From the NCBI GenBank assembly GCA_048270425.1, contig JBLWSY010000014.1:1-64000 (forward strand): 64,000 bases of DNA. Reading direction: 5' to 3'. The notes beneath the pieces are model-generated. The model saw only the letters and a program-made list of their open reading frames with translations. It did no database searches and had not been told where the DNA came from. This DNA is from Oceanospirillum sp048270425. Lineage in GTDB: Bacteria; Pseudomonadota; Gammaproteobacteria; Pseudomonadales; Halomonadaceae. Made by a program: the position numbers and the translations under genes. Positions within the stretch are counted from its first letter, which is position 1, and each line of letters begins with the position of its first letter. Positions 21,873-30,532 of this stretch are shown in pieces.

Positions 21873-22148
21873 GTGCCACGTTCACTGAAAAAAGGTCCAT
21901 TTATTGACCTGCATCTGTTGAAGAAGGTTGAAGCTGCACTGGAAAACAACGAGCGTCGTCCTATTAAGACTTGGTCTCGTCGTTCCATGATCCTGCCGGA
22001 AATGGTAGGTCTGACCATTGCAGTTCATAACGGTCGCCAGCACGTGCCTGTACTCGTCTCTGAAGAGATGGTAGGCCACAAGCTGGGTGAATTCGCTGCT
22101 ACTCGTACCTATCGTGGTCACGTAGTAGACAAGAAAGCCAAGCGTTAA
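21873..22148 (+). CDS. rpsS: 30S ribosomal protein S19
   Basis: S19 is a 30S head protein that contacts the A-site finger and S13. It is 91 residues with the core MPRSLKKGPFIDLHLLKKVE. The start is GTG 21873 with AGAGGA ahead. Confidence 0.97.
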   Translation: MPRSLKKGPFIDLHLLKKVEAALENNERRPIKTWSRRSMILPEMVGLTIAVHNGRQHVPVLVSEEMVGHKLGEFAATRTYRGHVVDKKAKR

Positions 22149-22165
22149 GCCGAGGGGAATAAGAG

Positions 22166-22498
22166 ATGGAAGTAGCCGCTAAATTACGGGGTGCTCGCTT
22201 ATCCGCACAGAAGGCGCGTTTGGTAGCTGACCAGGTTCGCGGACTGCCAGTAGCAGATGCACTGAATCTGCTGACCTTCAGCCCGAAAAAGGCTGCGGCG
22301 CTGGTTAAGAAAGTTCTTGAATCAGCAATTGCCAATGCCGAGCACAATGAAGGTGCGGATATCGATGAGCTGCGCGTATCAACGATTTTTGTTGATGAAG
22401 GTATGACCATGAAGCGTATCAGACCACGTGCTAAAGGCCGTGCTGATCGCATTCTTAAGCGCACTTGCCATATCACGGTTAAGGTAGCAGATAAGTAG
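22166..22498 (+). CDS. rplV: 50S ribosomal protein L22
   Basis: L22 forms part of the tunnel constriction through a long beta-hairpin, the site of macrolide-resistance changes. It is 110 residues, with the hairpin MKRIRPRAKGRADRILKRT unaltered in length. Confidence 0.97.
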   Translation: MEVAAKLRGARLSAQKARLVADQVRGLPVADALNLLTFSPKKAAALVKKVLESAIANAEHNEGADIDELRVSTIFVDEGMTMKRIRPRAKGRADRILKRTCHITVKVADK

Positions 22499-22509
22499 GA
22501 GACGACCAG

Positions 22510-23190
22510 ATGGGTCAGAAAGTACATCCAACTGGCATTCGACTGGGTATTGTTAAAGATCACACTTCTACGTGGTTCGCAGAAGGCCGTGACTACGCTG
22601 ACAACCTGAATAACGATCTTCAGGTTCGTGCGTTCCTGCAGGATCGTCTGAAGCAGGCTTCTGTAAGCCGTATTCAGATTGAGCGCCCAGCTCAGAATGC
22701 TCGTATCACCATTCACACCGCTCGTCCGGGTATCGTGATTGGTAAGAAAGGCGAAGATGTTGAAAAACTGCGCAACGAAGTCACTAAGATGATGGGCGTG
22801 CCTGTACATATCAACATTGAAGAAGTTCGCAAACCTGAACTAGACGGCAAACTGGTTGCAGAATCTGTAGCTAGCCAGCTGGAGCGTCGTGTTATGTTCC
22901 GTCGTGCTATGAAGCGCGCGGTACAGAACGCCATGCGTCTTGGTGCCAAAGGTATCAAGATCCAGGTATCTGGTCGTCTGGGTGGTGCTGAAATCGCACG
23001 TTCTGAGTGGTATCGCGAAGGCCGTGTGCCTCTGCACACGCTGCGTGCTGACATTGACTACGCGACTGCTGAAGCGCACACCACTTACGGTGTGATCGGT
23101 GTAAAAGTCTGGATCTTCAAAGGCGAGATCCTGGGCGGCATCGAAGAAGTTCGTGCAAAGCAGAACGCGCCTAAGAAAAAAGGCAAGTAG
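22510..23190 (+). CDS. rpsC: 30S ribosomal protein S3
   Basis: S3 forms part of the mRNA entry tunnel and helicase. The 226-residue protein has the KH-type motif VIGKKGEDVEKLR and ends in a basic tail (KQNAPKKKGK). Confidence 0.97.
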   Translation: MGQKVHPTGIRLGIVKDHTSTWFAEGRDYADNLNNDLQVRAFLQDRLKQASVSRIQIERPAQNARITIHTARPGIVIGKKGEDVEKLRNEVTKMMGVPVHINIEEVRKPELDGKLVAESVASQLERRVMFRRAMKRAVQNAMRLGAKGIKIQVSGRLGGAEIARSEWYREGRVPLHTLRADIDYATAEAHTTYGVIGVKVWIFKGEILGGIEEVRAKQNAPKKKGK

Positions 23191-23200
23191 GAGATAGACA

Positions 23201-23611
23201 ATGTTACAGCCAAAGCGTACCAAGTTCCGCAAGATGATGAAGGGCCGCAACCGCGGTCTGGCTCGCGGACATAATGTGAGCTTCGGTGAATTCGGTCTGA
23301 AAGCAACAGGTCGCGGCCGTCTTACCGCACGCCAAATTGAAGCGGCACGTCGTACTATGACGCGTCACATCAAGCGTGGTGGTAAAATCTGGATCCGTGT
23401 TTTTCCTGATAAGCCGATCACTGGTAAGCCTCTTGAAGTGCGTCAGGGTAAAGGTAAGGGTAACGTTGAATACTGGGTTTGCCAGATTCAGCCAGGCCGT
23501 GTCCTTTACGAGATGGAAGGGGTATCTGAACAGCTGGCTCGTGAAGCATTTGCACTGGCAGCTGCTAAGCTCCCTGTGTCAACCACCTTTGTTAAGCGGA
23601 CGGTGATGTAA
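23201..23611 (+). CDS. rplP: 50S ribosomal protein L16
   Basis: L16 organises the A-site region of the 50S subunit. The 136-residue protein begins MLQPKRTKFRKMMKGRNRG. Its stop overlaps the rpmC start (TAATG). Confidence 0.97.
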   Translation: MLQPKRTKFRKMMKGRNRGLARGHNVSFGEFGLKATGRGRLTARQIEAARRTMTRHIKRGGKIWIRVFPDKPITGKPLEVRQGKGKGNVEYWVCQIQPGRVLYEMEGVSEQLAREAFALAAAKLPVSTTFVKRTVM

Positions 23612-23802
23612 TGAAAGCAGCAGAACTACGTGAAAAGTCTGTTCAAGAGCTAAACGAACAGCTGGAAACTCTGCTTCGTGATCAGTTTCAACTGCGTATG
23701 CAGAAAGGTACTGGTCAGCTGAATCAGACTCACCTGCTGCAACAGGTTCGTCGTGACATCGCTCGCGTTAAGACTTTGCTGAAAGAAAAAGCAGGTAACT
23801 AA
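23611..23802 (+). CDS. rpmC: 50S ribosomal protein L29
   Basis: L29 is a small alpha-helical hairpin protein near the tunnel exit. It has 63 residues with the family pattern ELREKSVQELNEQLETLLRDQFQLRMQ. It overlaps rplP by one base. Confidence 0.96.
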   Translation: MKAAELREKSVQELNEQLETLLRDQFQLRMQKGTGQLNQTHLLQQVRRDIARVKTLLKEKAGN

Positions 23803-23803
23803 G

Positions 23804-24070
23804 ATGGCTGATACAGAAAAAAATACCCGTACCGTTACCGGTAAAGTGGTAAGCAACAAGATGGATAAGTCCATCACTGTACTGGTTGAGCGTCGTGTAG
23901 CACACCCCATCTATGGTAAGTATGTCCGCCGTTCAACCAAACTGCACGCTCATGACGCAGACAATTCTGCAAACATGGGTGATGTAGTTACGATCCAGGA
24001 ATGTCGTCCTATTTCTAAGACTAAGACCTGGACTTTGGTGAGCATCGATGAGCGTGCTGTTGAGCTGTAA
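23804..24070 (+). CDS. rpsQ: 30S ribosomal protein S17
   Basis: S17 is an OB-fold primary 16S-binding protein. It has 88 residues with GKVVSNKMDKSITVLVERRV. It is the last gene of the S10 operon; a 54-base gap before rplN marks the start of the spc set. Confidence 0.97.
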   Translation: MADTEKNTRTVTGKVVSNKMDKSITVLVERRVAHPIYGKYVRRSTKLHAHDADNSANMGDVVTIQECRPISKTKTWTLVSIDERAVEL

Positions 24071-24124
24071 TAGCTCTGGCACAAATCGAAGTTTAGTTAG
24101 CGTATTTGGTTTGGAGAAGAACCG

Positions 24125-24493
24125 ATGATTCAAACGCAAACCATGCTTGATGTGGCCGACAACAGCGGCGCTCGTCGTGTAATGTGTATTAAGGTGCTTG
24201 GTGGTTCTAAGCGTCGTTATGCACGAGTTGGTGACATCATCAAAGTTACCGTTAAGGAAGCGATTCCTCGCGGTAAGGTTAAAAAAGGTCAAGTCCTGAA
24301 GGCTGTAGTAGTTCGTACACGTCAGGGTATTCGTCGTCCGGACGGTTCTGTGATCCGTTTCGATGGCAATGCAGCAGTAATGCTGAATGCTAACGATGCC
24401 CCGATCGGGACCCGTATCTTCGGCCCTGTGACACGTGAACTGCGTGGCGAAAAGTTCATGAAGATTATTTCCTTGGCGCCAGAAGTGCTGTAG
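24125..24493 (+). CDS. rplN: 50S ribosomal protein L14
   Basis: L14 lies at the subunit interface and is bound by the silencing factor RsfS. It is 122 residues, starting MIQTQTMLDVADNSGARRVMC. It is the first gene of the spc operon. No separate promoter with good hexamers could be found in the short gap ahead, so read-through from S10 is likely. Confidence 0.97.
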   Translation: MIQTQTMLDVADNSGARRVMCIKVLGGSKRRYARVGDIIKVTVKEAIPRGKVKKGQVLKAVVVRTRQGIRRPDGSVIRFDGNAAVMLNANDAPIGTRIFGPVTRELRGEKFMKIISLAPEVL

Positions 24494-24510
24494 GGAGCGA
24501 GAGACCGGCT

Positions 24511-24828
24511 ATGCGTAAAATTAAACGTGAAGACGAGGTAATCGTCATTGCGGGTAAGGATAAAGGCAAGCGCGGCACCATTAAGCGTGTTCTTAAAGAT
24601 GGTCGCATTGTTATTTCTGGTGTGAATATGGTTAAACGTCACACCAAACCAAACCCGATGTTAGGCACACAAGGTGGTATTGTTGAGCGCGAAGCGCCCA
24701 TTCATTCCTCAAATGTTGCCATTTATAACAAAGAAACCAACAAAGCTGATCGCGTTGGTTTCAAGGTCTTGGAAGATGGTTCCAAGGTTCGGATTTACAA
24801 GTCGACCCAGAAAGAGATCGACGCCTAA
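24511..24828 (+). CDS. rplX: 50S ribosomal protein L24
   Basis: L24 is an assembly initiator that binds the 5' end of 23S rRNA. It is 105 residues with an N-terminal KOW motif (DEVIVIAGKDKGKRGTIKRV). Confidence 0.97.
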   Translation: MRKIKREDEVIVIAGKDKGKRGTIKRVLKDGRIVISGVNMVKRHTKPNPMLGTQGGIVEREAPIHSSNVAIYNKETNKADRVGFKVLEDGSKVRIYKSTQKEIDA

Positions 24829-24845
24829 TCGAGTCAGGTAACATC

Positions 24846-25385
24846 ATGGCGAGACTGAAAGAGTTATATAAGTCAGAAGTTGTAGCCAAGTTGCAGGAGC
24901 AGTTTGGTTACAAGAATGTGATGCAGGTTCCCCGCATCACAAAGGTGACTCTTAACATGGGTATCGGCGACGCAACCAGCGATAAAAAGCTGATTGATAA
25001 CGCACTGGTAGACCTTGAAGCACTGAGTGGCCAGAAACCGATCGTTACTAAAGCACGCAAATCTGTTGCTGGCTTTAAAGTACGTGAAGGCTGGCCAATC
25101 GGTTGCAAGGTGACCATGCGCGCTGATCGTATGTGGGAGTTCCTGGATCGTCTGGTAGACATTTCTATTCCGCGTGTTCGTGACTTCCGTGGTCTGAACC
25201 CGAAATCGTTTGACGGTCGTGGCAATTACAGTATGGGTGTTCGTGAACAGATCATCTTCCCTGAAATTGAGTACGACAAAGTGGATCGTATCCGCGGTTT
25301 AGATATCACTATCACTACCACTGCGGAAACTAACGAGGAAGGTTTAGCGCTTCTGAGCGCTTTACAGTTCCCGTTCAAGAAATAA
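24846..25385 (+). CDS. rplE: 50S ribosomal protein L5
   Basis: L5 binds 5S rRNA and P-site tRNA. It is 179 residues with KVTLNMGIGDA near the start and the conserved GRGNYSMGVREQIIFPEI. Confidence 0.97.
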   Translation: MARLKELYKSEVVAKLQEQFGYKNVMQVPRITKVTLNMGIGDATSDKKLIDNALVDLEALSGQKPIVTKARKSVAGFKVREGWPIGCKVTMRADRMWEFLDRLVDISIPRVRDFRGLNPKSFDGRGNYSMGVREQIIFPEIEYDKVDRIRGLDITITTTAETNEEGLALLSALQFPFKK

Positions 25386-25396
25386 AGGGTAGGATC

Positions 25397-25702
25397 ATGG
25401 CAAAAGTTAGTATGGTTCAGCGTGAGCTGAAGCGCGCCAAGCTGGTTCAGAAGTTTGCTGCAAAGCGTTCTGAACTGAAAGCACTGATCGCTAACCCAGC
25501 GACTTCGGAAGAAGACCGTTGGGAAGCACAGCAACAGCTGCAGAAACTGCCACGTGACTCCAGCCCTGCACGTCAGCGTAACCGCTGCCGTGTGACTGGT
25601 CGTCCGCATGGCTTCTACAACAAGTTCGGCCTGAGCCGTATCAAGTTGCGTGAAGCTGCCATGCGTGGTGATGTTCCTGGCCTGCGTAAAGCAAGCTGGT
25701 AA
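25397..25702 (+). CDS. rpsN: 30S ribosomal protein S14 (zinc-free type)
   Basis: S14 is a 30S head protein. The 101-residue form lacks the CxxC pairs of the short zinc-binding type and ends in the conserved GDVPGLRKASW. S14 is thus the long C-minus form usual in gammaproteobacteria. Confidence 0.97.
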   Translation: MAKVSMVQRELKRAKLVQKFAAKRSELKALIANPATSEEDRWEAQQQLQKLPRDSSPARQRNRCRVTGRPHGFYNKFGLSRIKLREAAMRGDVPGLRKASW

Positions 25703-25729
25703 CCGCGTATATTTAGGAGCGCGAACCTA

Positions 25730-26122
25730 ATGAGCATGCAAGATACACTGGCGGATATGTTTACTCGTATCCGTAACGCACAAATGGTAGCTAAGGAGTC
25801 CGTCTCCATGCCTTCTTCTAAACTGAAGGTTGAGCTGGCACGCGTGCTGAAGGAAGAAGGTTACATCACAGATTATTCTGTTGCAGGTGACGTGAAGCCT
25901 TCTCTGACTGTTGAACTTAAGTACTTCGAAGGCAAGCCGGTTATTGAAAAAATCGAGCGTGTTAGTAAGCCGAGTCTGCGCCAGTACAAAGGCGTAGAAG
26001 CTCTGCCGAAGATCGAAGGTGGTTTGGGTGTAGCGATCGTGTCCACCTCTAAAGGTGTTATGACTGATCGTGCGGCACGCCAGGCCGGTGTTGGTGGCGA
26101 AGTCATCTGCACCGTATTCTAG
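25730..26122 (+). CDS. rpsH: 30S ribosomal protein S8
   Basis: S8 binds the central domain of 16S rRNA and represses the spc operon by binding near rplE in E. coli. It is 130 residues with SMQDTLADMFTRIRNAQ and STSKGVMTDRAAR. Confidence 0.97.
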   Translation: MSMQDTLADMFTRIRNAQMVAKESVSMPSSKLKVELARVLKEEGYITDYSVAGDVKPSLTVELKYFEGKPVIEKIERVSKPSLRQYKGVEALPKIEGGLGVAIVSTSKGVMTDRAARQAGVGGEVICTVF

Positions 26123-26131
26123 GAGATCGAA

Positions 26132-26662
26132 ATGTCCAGGGTAGCAAAAAGTCCTGTTGAACTGCCGAGTGGTGTTGAATTCAAGCAAGAAGGCCAGCTG
26201 GTTACTGTTAAAGGTAAGCTGGGTGAGCTGAAGCTGGATCTACACGCGGACGTAGTAGTTGAACAAAACGATAACGTGCTGACCTTTGCCCCGGCGTCTG
26301 ATAAAGCATCATGGGCACAGGTGGGTACCGCTCGTGCCTTGATCAACAACATGGTTGTGGGTGCAAGTGAAGGTTTCACTAAGACACTGAACATCCTTGG
26401 TGTTGGTTTCCGTGCTCAGGCTAAGGGCAGTGAACTGAACCTGTCTCTAGGTTTCTCTCACCCGGTAGATTATAAACTGCCTGAAGGTGTGAGCGCCGAG
26501 ACTCCTAGCAACACTGTTATCGTGCTGAAAAGTGCTGACAAACAGCTGCTGGGTCAGGTTGCTGCAGAGATTCGTGCTTACCGTCCACCTGAGCCTTATA
26601 AAGGTAAGGGTATCCGTTATGCGGACGAGCAAGTACGTCGCAAAGAAGCTAAGAAGAAGTAA
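26132..26662 (+). CDS. rplF: 50S ribosomal protein L6
   Basis: L6 lies next to the sarcin-ricin loop and factor-binding site. It is 176 residues in two repeated domains, with the C-terminal RPPEPYKGKGIRYADEQVRRK. AGGAGA precedes ATG 26132. Confidence 0.97.
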   Translation: MSRVAKSPVELPSGVEFKQEGQLVTVKGKLGELKLDLHADVVVEQNDNVLTFAPASDKASWAQVGTARALINNMVVGASEGFTKTLNILGVGFRAQAKGSELNLSLGFSHPVDYKLPEGVSAETPSNTVIVLKSADKQLLGQVAAEIRAYRPPEPYKGKGIRYADEQVRRKEAKKK

Positions 26663-26671
26663 GGCAGGGTT

Positions 26672-27022
26672 ATGAGCGCTAAAAAAGAGTCTCGTTTACG
26701 TCGCGCGCGTCGTGCACGTGCCAAAATGCGTGAGCTCGGCGTACACCGCCTGTGTGTGAACCGCACCCCGCGTCACATTTATGCTCAAATCATCAGCCCA
26801 GACGGCGGCCAGGTTCTGGCTGCTGCATCTACTGTAGATGCAACTCTGCGTGATGGCGCAACGGGCAACGTTGAAGCGGCAGGCAAAGTAGGCAAGCTGA
26901 TTGCTGAACGCGCAAAAGAAGCAGGTGTAACTAAGGTTGCATTTGATCGCTCCGGCTACAAGTATCATGGCCGTGTAAAAGCGCTGGCAGATGCTGCCCG
27001 TGAAGGCGGTCTGGAATTCTAA
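26672..27022 (+). CDS. rplR: 50S ribosomal protein L18
   Basis: L18 brings 5S rRNA to the central protuberance together with L5. It is 116 residues with the basic start ESRLRRARRARAKMRE and the end FDRSGYKYHGRVKALADAAR. Confidence 0.97.
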   Translation: MSAKKESRLRRARRARAKMRELGVHRLCVNRTPRHIYAQIISPDGGQVLAAASTVDATLRDGATGNVEAAGKVGKLIAERAKEAGVTKVAFDRSGYKYHGRVKALADAAREGGLEF

Positions 27023-27033
27023 GGGTAAAAGCG

Positions 27034-27534
27034 ATGGCGAATATTGAACAGAAAGGCGGTGAGCTGCAGGAACGTTTAGTTCAGGTAAACCGCGTCGCCA
27101 AGGTAGTTAAGGGTGGTCGTATTTTCGGCTTTACAGCTCTGACTGTCGTTGGTGATGGCAATGGCCGTGTTGGCTTTGGCCGTGGTAAAGCTCGCGAAGT
27201 TCCAGTTGCTATTCAAAAAGCAATGGAACAAGCTCGCCGCAACATGGTGCAGGTTCAGCTGGACGGCAACACGCTGCAGTATCCTGTGAAAGCACGTCAT
27301 GGTGCTTCCAAGGTATACATGCAGCCAGCATCTGAAGGTACCGGTGTAATTGCTGGTGGCGCGATGCGTGCTGTACTGGAACTTGCTGGTGTACAAAACG
27401 TTCTGGCCAAGTGCTATGGCTCTACTAACCCAGTGAACGTTGTTCGTGCGACCGTTAAAGGTCTGGCGAACATGAACGCTCCTGAAGATGTAGCAGCTAA
27501 GCGTGGCAAGACTGTTGAGCAAATTCTGGGGTAA
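27034..27534 (+). CDS. rpsE: 30S ribosomal protein S5
   Basis: S5 affects decoding fidelity and mRNA entry. It is 166 residues with the family stretch RVAKVVKGGRIFGFTALTVVG; the spectinomycin-contact loop there looks normal. Confidence 0.97.
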   Translation: MANIEQKGGELQERLVQVNRVAKVVKGGRIFGFTALTVVGDGNGRVGFGRGKAREVPVAIQKAMEQARRNMVQVQLDGNTLQYPVKARHGASKVYMQPASEGTGVIAGGAMRAVLELAGVQNVLAKCYGSTNPVNVVRATVKGLANMNAPEDVAAKRGKTVEQILG

Positions 27535-27539
27535 GTATC

Positions 27540-27719
27540 ATGGCAAAAATCAAGGTAACTCTTACCCGTAGTCCGATCGGCATCCTGCCTAAGCACAAAC
27601 TGTGCGTTAAAGGTTTGGGTCTGCGTCGTATCGGTCACACAGTTGAGCTGGAAGATACACCATCCGTTCGCGGTATGATCAACAAGGTTAACTACCTTGT
27701 TAGTGTTGAGGGAGAGTAA
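27540..27719 (+). CDS. rpmD: 50S ribosomal protein L30
   Basis: This short gene of 59 codons plus stop lies between rpsE and rplO. It reads MAKIKVTLTRSPIGILPKHK and ends NYLVSVEGE, the usual L30 length and pattern. The ATG at 27540 comes five bases after the rpsE stop, and the next gene starts two bases after its TAA. It fills the canonical rpsE-rpmD-rplO place. Confidence 0.96.
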   Translation: MAKIKVTLTRSPIGILPKHKLCVKGLGLRRIGHTVELEDTPSVRGMINKVNYLVSVEGE

Positions 27720-27721
27720 TC

Positions 27722-28156
27722 ATGAATCTGAATACTCTGAGCCCGGCTCCGGGTTCCAAGCCAGCTAAGAAACGTGTTGGTCGTGGTATCGGTAGTGGAC
27801 TGGGTAAGACTGGTGGTCGCGGCCACAAAGGTCAGAAATCCCGTTCCGGCGGTTCCGTTAAGCCAGGTTTCGAAGGTGGTCAGATGCCACTGCAGCGTCG
27901 TCTGCCGAAGTTTGGTTTCACTTCACGTCAGGCTGCGTTTAAAGCTGAAGTTCGTCTGCACGAACTGGCTAAAGTTGATGCTGCTGTGATTGATATCGCT
28001 GCTCTTAAGCAAGCTGATATTATCAAGGACAACGTTGAACGCGTTCGCGTTATCCTGTCTGGCGAGATTGACAAGGCAGTTACTGTAAGTGGCCTGGAAG
28101 TAACCAAAGGTGCACGTGCAGCAATTGAAGCCGCAGGCGGAAAGGTCGAAGAATAA
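27722..28156 (+). CDS. rplO: 50S ribosomal protein L15
   Basis: L15 is a late assembly protein with a glycine-rich extended N-terminal part (GRGIGSGLGKTGGRGHKGQK) that penetrates the 50S subunit. It is 144 residues. The stop shares a base with the secY start. Confidence 0.97.
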   Translation: MNLNTLSPAPGSKPAKKRVGRGIGSGLGKTGGRGHKGQKSRSGGSVKPGFEGGQMPLQRRLPKFGFTSRQAAFKAEVRLHELAKVDAAVIDIAALKQADIIKDNVERVRVILSGEIDKAVTVSGLEVTKGARAAIEAAGGKVEE

Positions 28157-29487
28157 TGGCTAAATCAGGATCAGTACCAGCAGGAGCACAGAAAGGATTG
28201 GCGGAACTTTGGTCCCGTCTGCGATTTGTGTTTATCGCCATTGTGGTTTACCGCATCGGCGCTCATATCCCTGTTCCTGGTATCAATCCTGAAAGACTGG
28301 CTGCTTTATTCCAGCAGAGCGAAGGCACCATTCTGAGCTTGTTTAACATGTTCTCAGGTGGTGCTCTCGAACGCATGTCGATCCTGGCACTGGGCATCAT
28401 GCCTTATATTTCTGCCTCGATTATCATGCAGCTGCTGACGGTGGTTTCCCCAACTCTTGAACAGCTCAAGAAGGAAGGGGAAGCCGGCCGTCGTAAAATC
28501 AATCAATACACCCGCTATGGCACAGTTGTGTTGGCAACGGTGCAATCGATTGGTATGGCAGTTGGTCTTGCTAGTCAGGGCGTCGCTTTTGCGGCGGATT
28601 TCAGCTTCTACTTTGTAGCAGTTGTTACCCTGGTTTCAGGTGCGATATTCCTGATGTGGCTTGGTGAGCAGGTTACCGAGCGTGGTATCGGAAATGGTAT
28701 TTCCATTCTGATTTTCGCTGGTATCGTTGCAGGTCTACCAGGCGCCATCGGCCAGTCATTCGAACAGGCGCGTCAGGATAACATCAATATCCTGGCTCTG
28801 TTAGCGATTGCCGTTCTGGCAGTTCTGACTGTTGCTTTTGTTGTATTCATGGAACGCGGCCAGCGTCGTATTACTGTGAATTACGCAAAACGCCAGCAAG
28901 GCCGTAAGGTTTTTGCTGCACAATCCAGTCACCTGCCCCTGAAAGTAAACATGGCTGGTGTTATTCCGCCAATTTTTGCTTCCAGTATTTTGTTGTTCCC
29001 GGCCTCTATCGGCCAGTGGTTCGGACAAAATGAAAGTATGGCATGGTTGCAGGAAGCTTCTTTAGCTTTGGCACCAGGTCAGCCGTTGTATATCTTGCTT
29101 TTTGCGCTCAGTGTTGTATTCTTCTGCTACTTTTATACAGCACTGGTATTCAACCCCAAAGATGTCGCTGACAACCTGAAAAAATCAGGTGCGTTCATTC
29201 CTGGCATCCGCCCCGGGGAGCACTCAGCTCGCTATATTGATGGTGTAATGTCCCGCCTGACTTTGTTCGGTGCGTTATACATTACTGCTGTGTCTTTAAT
29301 GCCACAGTTCCTGGTAGTTGCCTGGAGTGTACCGTTCTACTTCGGTGGTACTTCCCTGCTGATTGTTGTAGTCGTTGTCATGGACTTTATGGCTCAGGTG
29401 CAGTCGCATCTGATGAGTCATCAGTATGAGTCCCTGATGAAAAAATCGAACTTGAAAGGTTATGGTAGCGGCGGCATGCTGCGCTAA
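28156..29487 (+). CDS. secY: Preprotein translocase subunit SecY
   Basis: SecY forms the protein-conducting channel of the inner membrane. The 443-residue protein has ten predicted membrane segments. The plug and pore region follows PVPGINPERL, and the cytoplasmic loop with ERGQRRITVNYAKRQ is where ribosome and SecA bind. It overlaps rplO by one base (TAATG), as expected for the spc operon. Confidence 0.97.
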   Translation: MAKSGSVPAGAQKGLAELWSRLRFVFIAIVVYRIGAHIPVPGINPERLAALFQQSEGTILSLFNMFSGGALERMSILALGIMPYISASIIMQLLTVVSPTLEQLKKEGEAGRRKINQYTRYGTVVLATVQSIGMAVGLASQGVAFAADFSFYFVAVVTLVSGAIFLMWLGEQVTERGIGNGISILIFAGIVAGLPGAIGQSFEQARQDNINILALLAIAVLAVLTVAFVVFMERGQRRITVNYAKRQQGRKVFAAQSSHLPLKVNMAGVIPPIFASSILLFPASIGQWFGQNESMAWLQEASLALAPGQPLYILLFALSVVFFCYFYTALVFNPKDVADNLKKSGAFIPGIRPGEHSARYIDGVMSRLTLFGALYITAVSLMPQFLVVAWSVPFYFGGTSLLIVVVVVMDFMAQVQSHLMSHQYESLMKKSNLKGYGSGGMLR

Positions 29488-29508
29488 GACCTTAAACTGG
29501 AGTTGGTG

Positions 29509-29622
29509 ATGAAAGTTCGTGCATCCGTAAAAAAGATCTGCCGTAACTGCAAGATCATTCGTCGCCGCGGCGCAGTGCGTGTGATCTGCACTGAGCCTAA
29601 GCACAAACAACGTCAGGGTTAA
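29509..29622 (+). CDS. rpmJ: 50S ribosomal protein L36
   Basis: This tiny gene encodes 37 residues (MKVRASVKKICRNCKIIRRR... ending PKHKQRQG). It keeps the zinc ribbon ligands C11, C14, C27 and H32, so it is the zinc-binding (C+) form. The ribosome binding site is GGAG at 29499-29502. It closes the spc operon, 21 bases after secY. Confidence 0.95.
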   Translation: MKVRASVKKICRNCKIIRRRGAVRVICTEPKHKQRQG

Positions 29623-29637
29623 TCCTGACTTTGGGTT

Positions 29638-29696
29638 ACGAAGGCGATACTCCTTGATATTTCTGATATCAAGGAGTATTCTTTTGCGCCCTTCGT
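29638..29696 (+). promoter_or_regulatory. Large nested hairpin in the rpmJ-rpsM spacer (alpha operon leader/terminator)
   Basis: A perfect 14-base stem (29647-29660 with 29666-29679, loop TTCTG) is enclosed by a second stem ACGAAGG/CCTTCGT (29638-29644 with 29690-29696). TTCTTTT follows the inner stem, so termination is possible. The 3' arm contains AAGGAG, a masked Shine-Dalgarno-like sequence. In E. coli this interval holds the S4-binding pseudoknot; this sequence looks different. Confidence 0.7.
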
Positions 29697-29743
29697 GGAC
29701 AATAAACTGAAAGAGCGATTGCTCGTATATCGGAGATAGCTGA

Positions 29744-30100
29744 ATGGCCCGTATTGCAGGTGTCAATATTCCCGACAATAAGCATGCGGTGATCTCGCTG
29801 ACCTATATCTATGGTATTGGTGGAACCACTGCTAAAAGCATTCTTGCTGCAGTAGGTGTTGAACCTACCACTAAGATTGCTGAACTGTCTGAAGAAGTTC
29901 TGGACCAGGTTCGTAACGAGGTAGGCAAGTACACTGTTGAAGGTGACCTGCGCCGCGAAATTAGCATGAACATCAAGCGTCTTATGGACCTTGGTTGCTA
30001 TCGTGGTTTGCGTCATCGTCGTAGCCTTCCCGTTCGCGGTCAGCGCACCAAGACTAACGCGCGTACTCGTAAAGGTCCGCGTAAACCGATTCGCAAGTAA
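29744..30100 (+). CDS. rpsM: 30S ribosomal protein S13
   Basis: S13 forms inter-subunit bridges from the 30S head. It is 118 residues with MARIAGVNIPDNKHAVISLTYIYGIG at the start and a basic C-terminal tail ending KGPRKPIRK. It is the first gene of the alpha operon; CGGAGA precedes the ATG. Confidence 0.97.
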   Translation: MARIAGVNIPDNKHAVISLTYIYGIGGTTAKSILAAVGVEPTTKIAELSEEVLDQVRNEVGKYTVEGDLRREISMNIKRLMDLGCYRGLRHRRSLPVRGQRTKTNARTRKGPRKPIRK

Positions 30101-30132
30101 TTTTGTGAAGCTTTTTACAGGAAACATACATT

Positions 30133-30519
30133 ATGGCTAACCCAGCACGTAACCGTAAAAAAGTTAAAAAGACAGTAGTGGACGGTGTTGCACACATCCA
30201 CGCTTCTTTTAACAATACGATCGTTACGATTACTGACCGCCAGGGCAACACCCTATCTTGGGCAACTGCCGGTGGTTCGGGTTTTCGTGGTTCTCGTAAG
30301 AGTACCCCGTTCGCAGCTCAAGTAGCTAGTGAGCGTGCTGCAGCTGCAGCAGCCGAATATGGTGTTAAAAACGTTGATGTTTTAGTTAAGGGTCCAGGAC
30401 CAGGCCGTGAGTCTGCTGTTCGTGCACTTAACGCTGCTGGCTTTAAAGTTGGCAACATTACTGACGTGACACCTATTCCGCACAACGGTTGTCGCCCACC
30501 CAAGAAACGTCGTGTGTAA
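30133..30519 (+). CDS. rpsK: 30S ribosomal protein S11
   Basis: S11 is part of the 30S platform at the E site. It is 128 residues with HIHASFNNTIVTITDRQGN and the C-terminal TPIPHNGCRPPKKRRV. Confidence 0.97.
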   Translation: MANPARNRKKVKKTVVDGVAHIHASFNNTIVTITDRQGNTLSWATAGGSGFRGSRKSTPFAAQVASERAAAAAAEYGVKNVDVLVKGPGPGRESAVRALNAAGFKVGNITDVTPIPHNGCRPPKKRRV

Positions 30520-30532
30520 GGAGGCGGATTAG

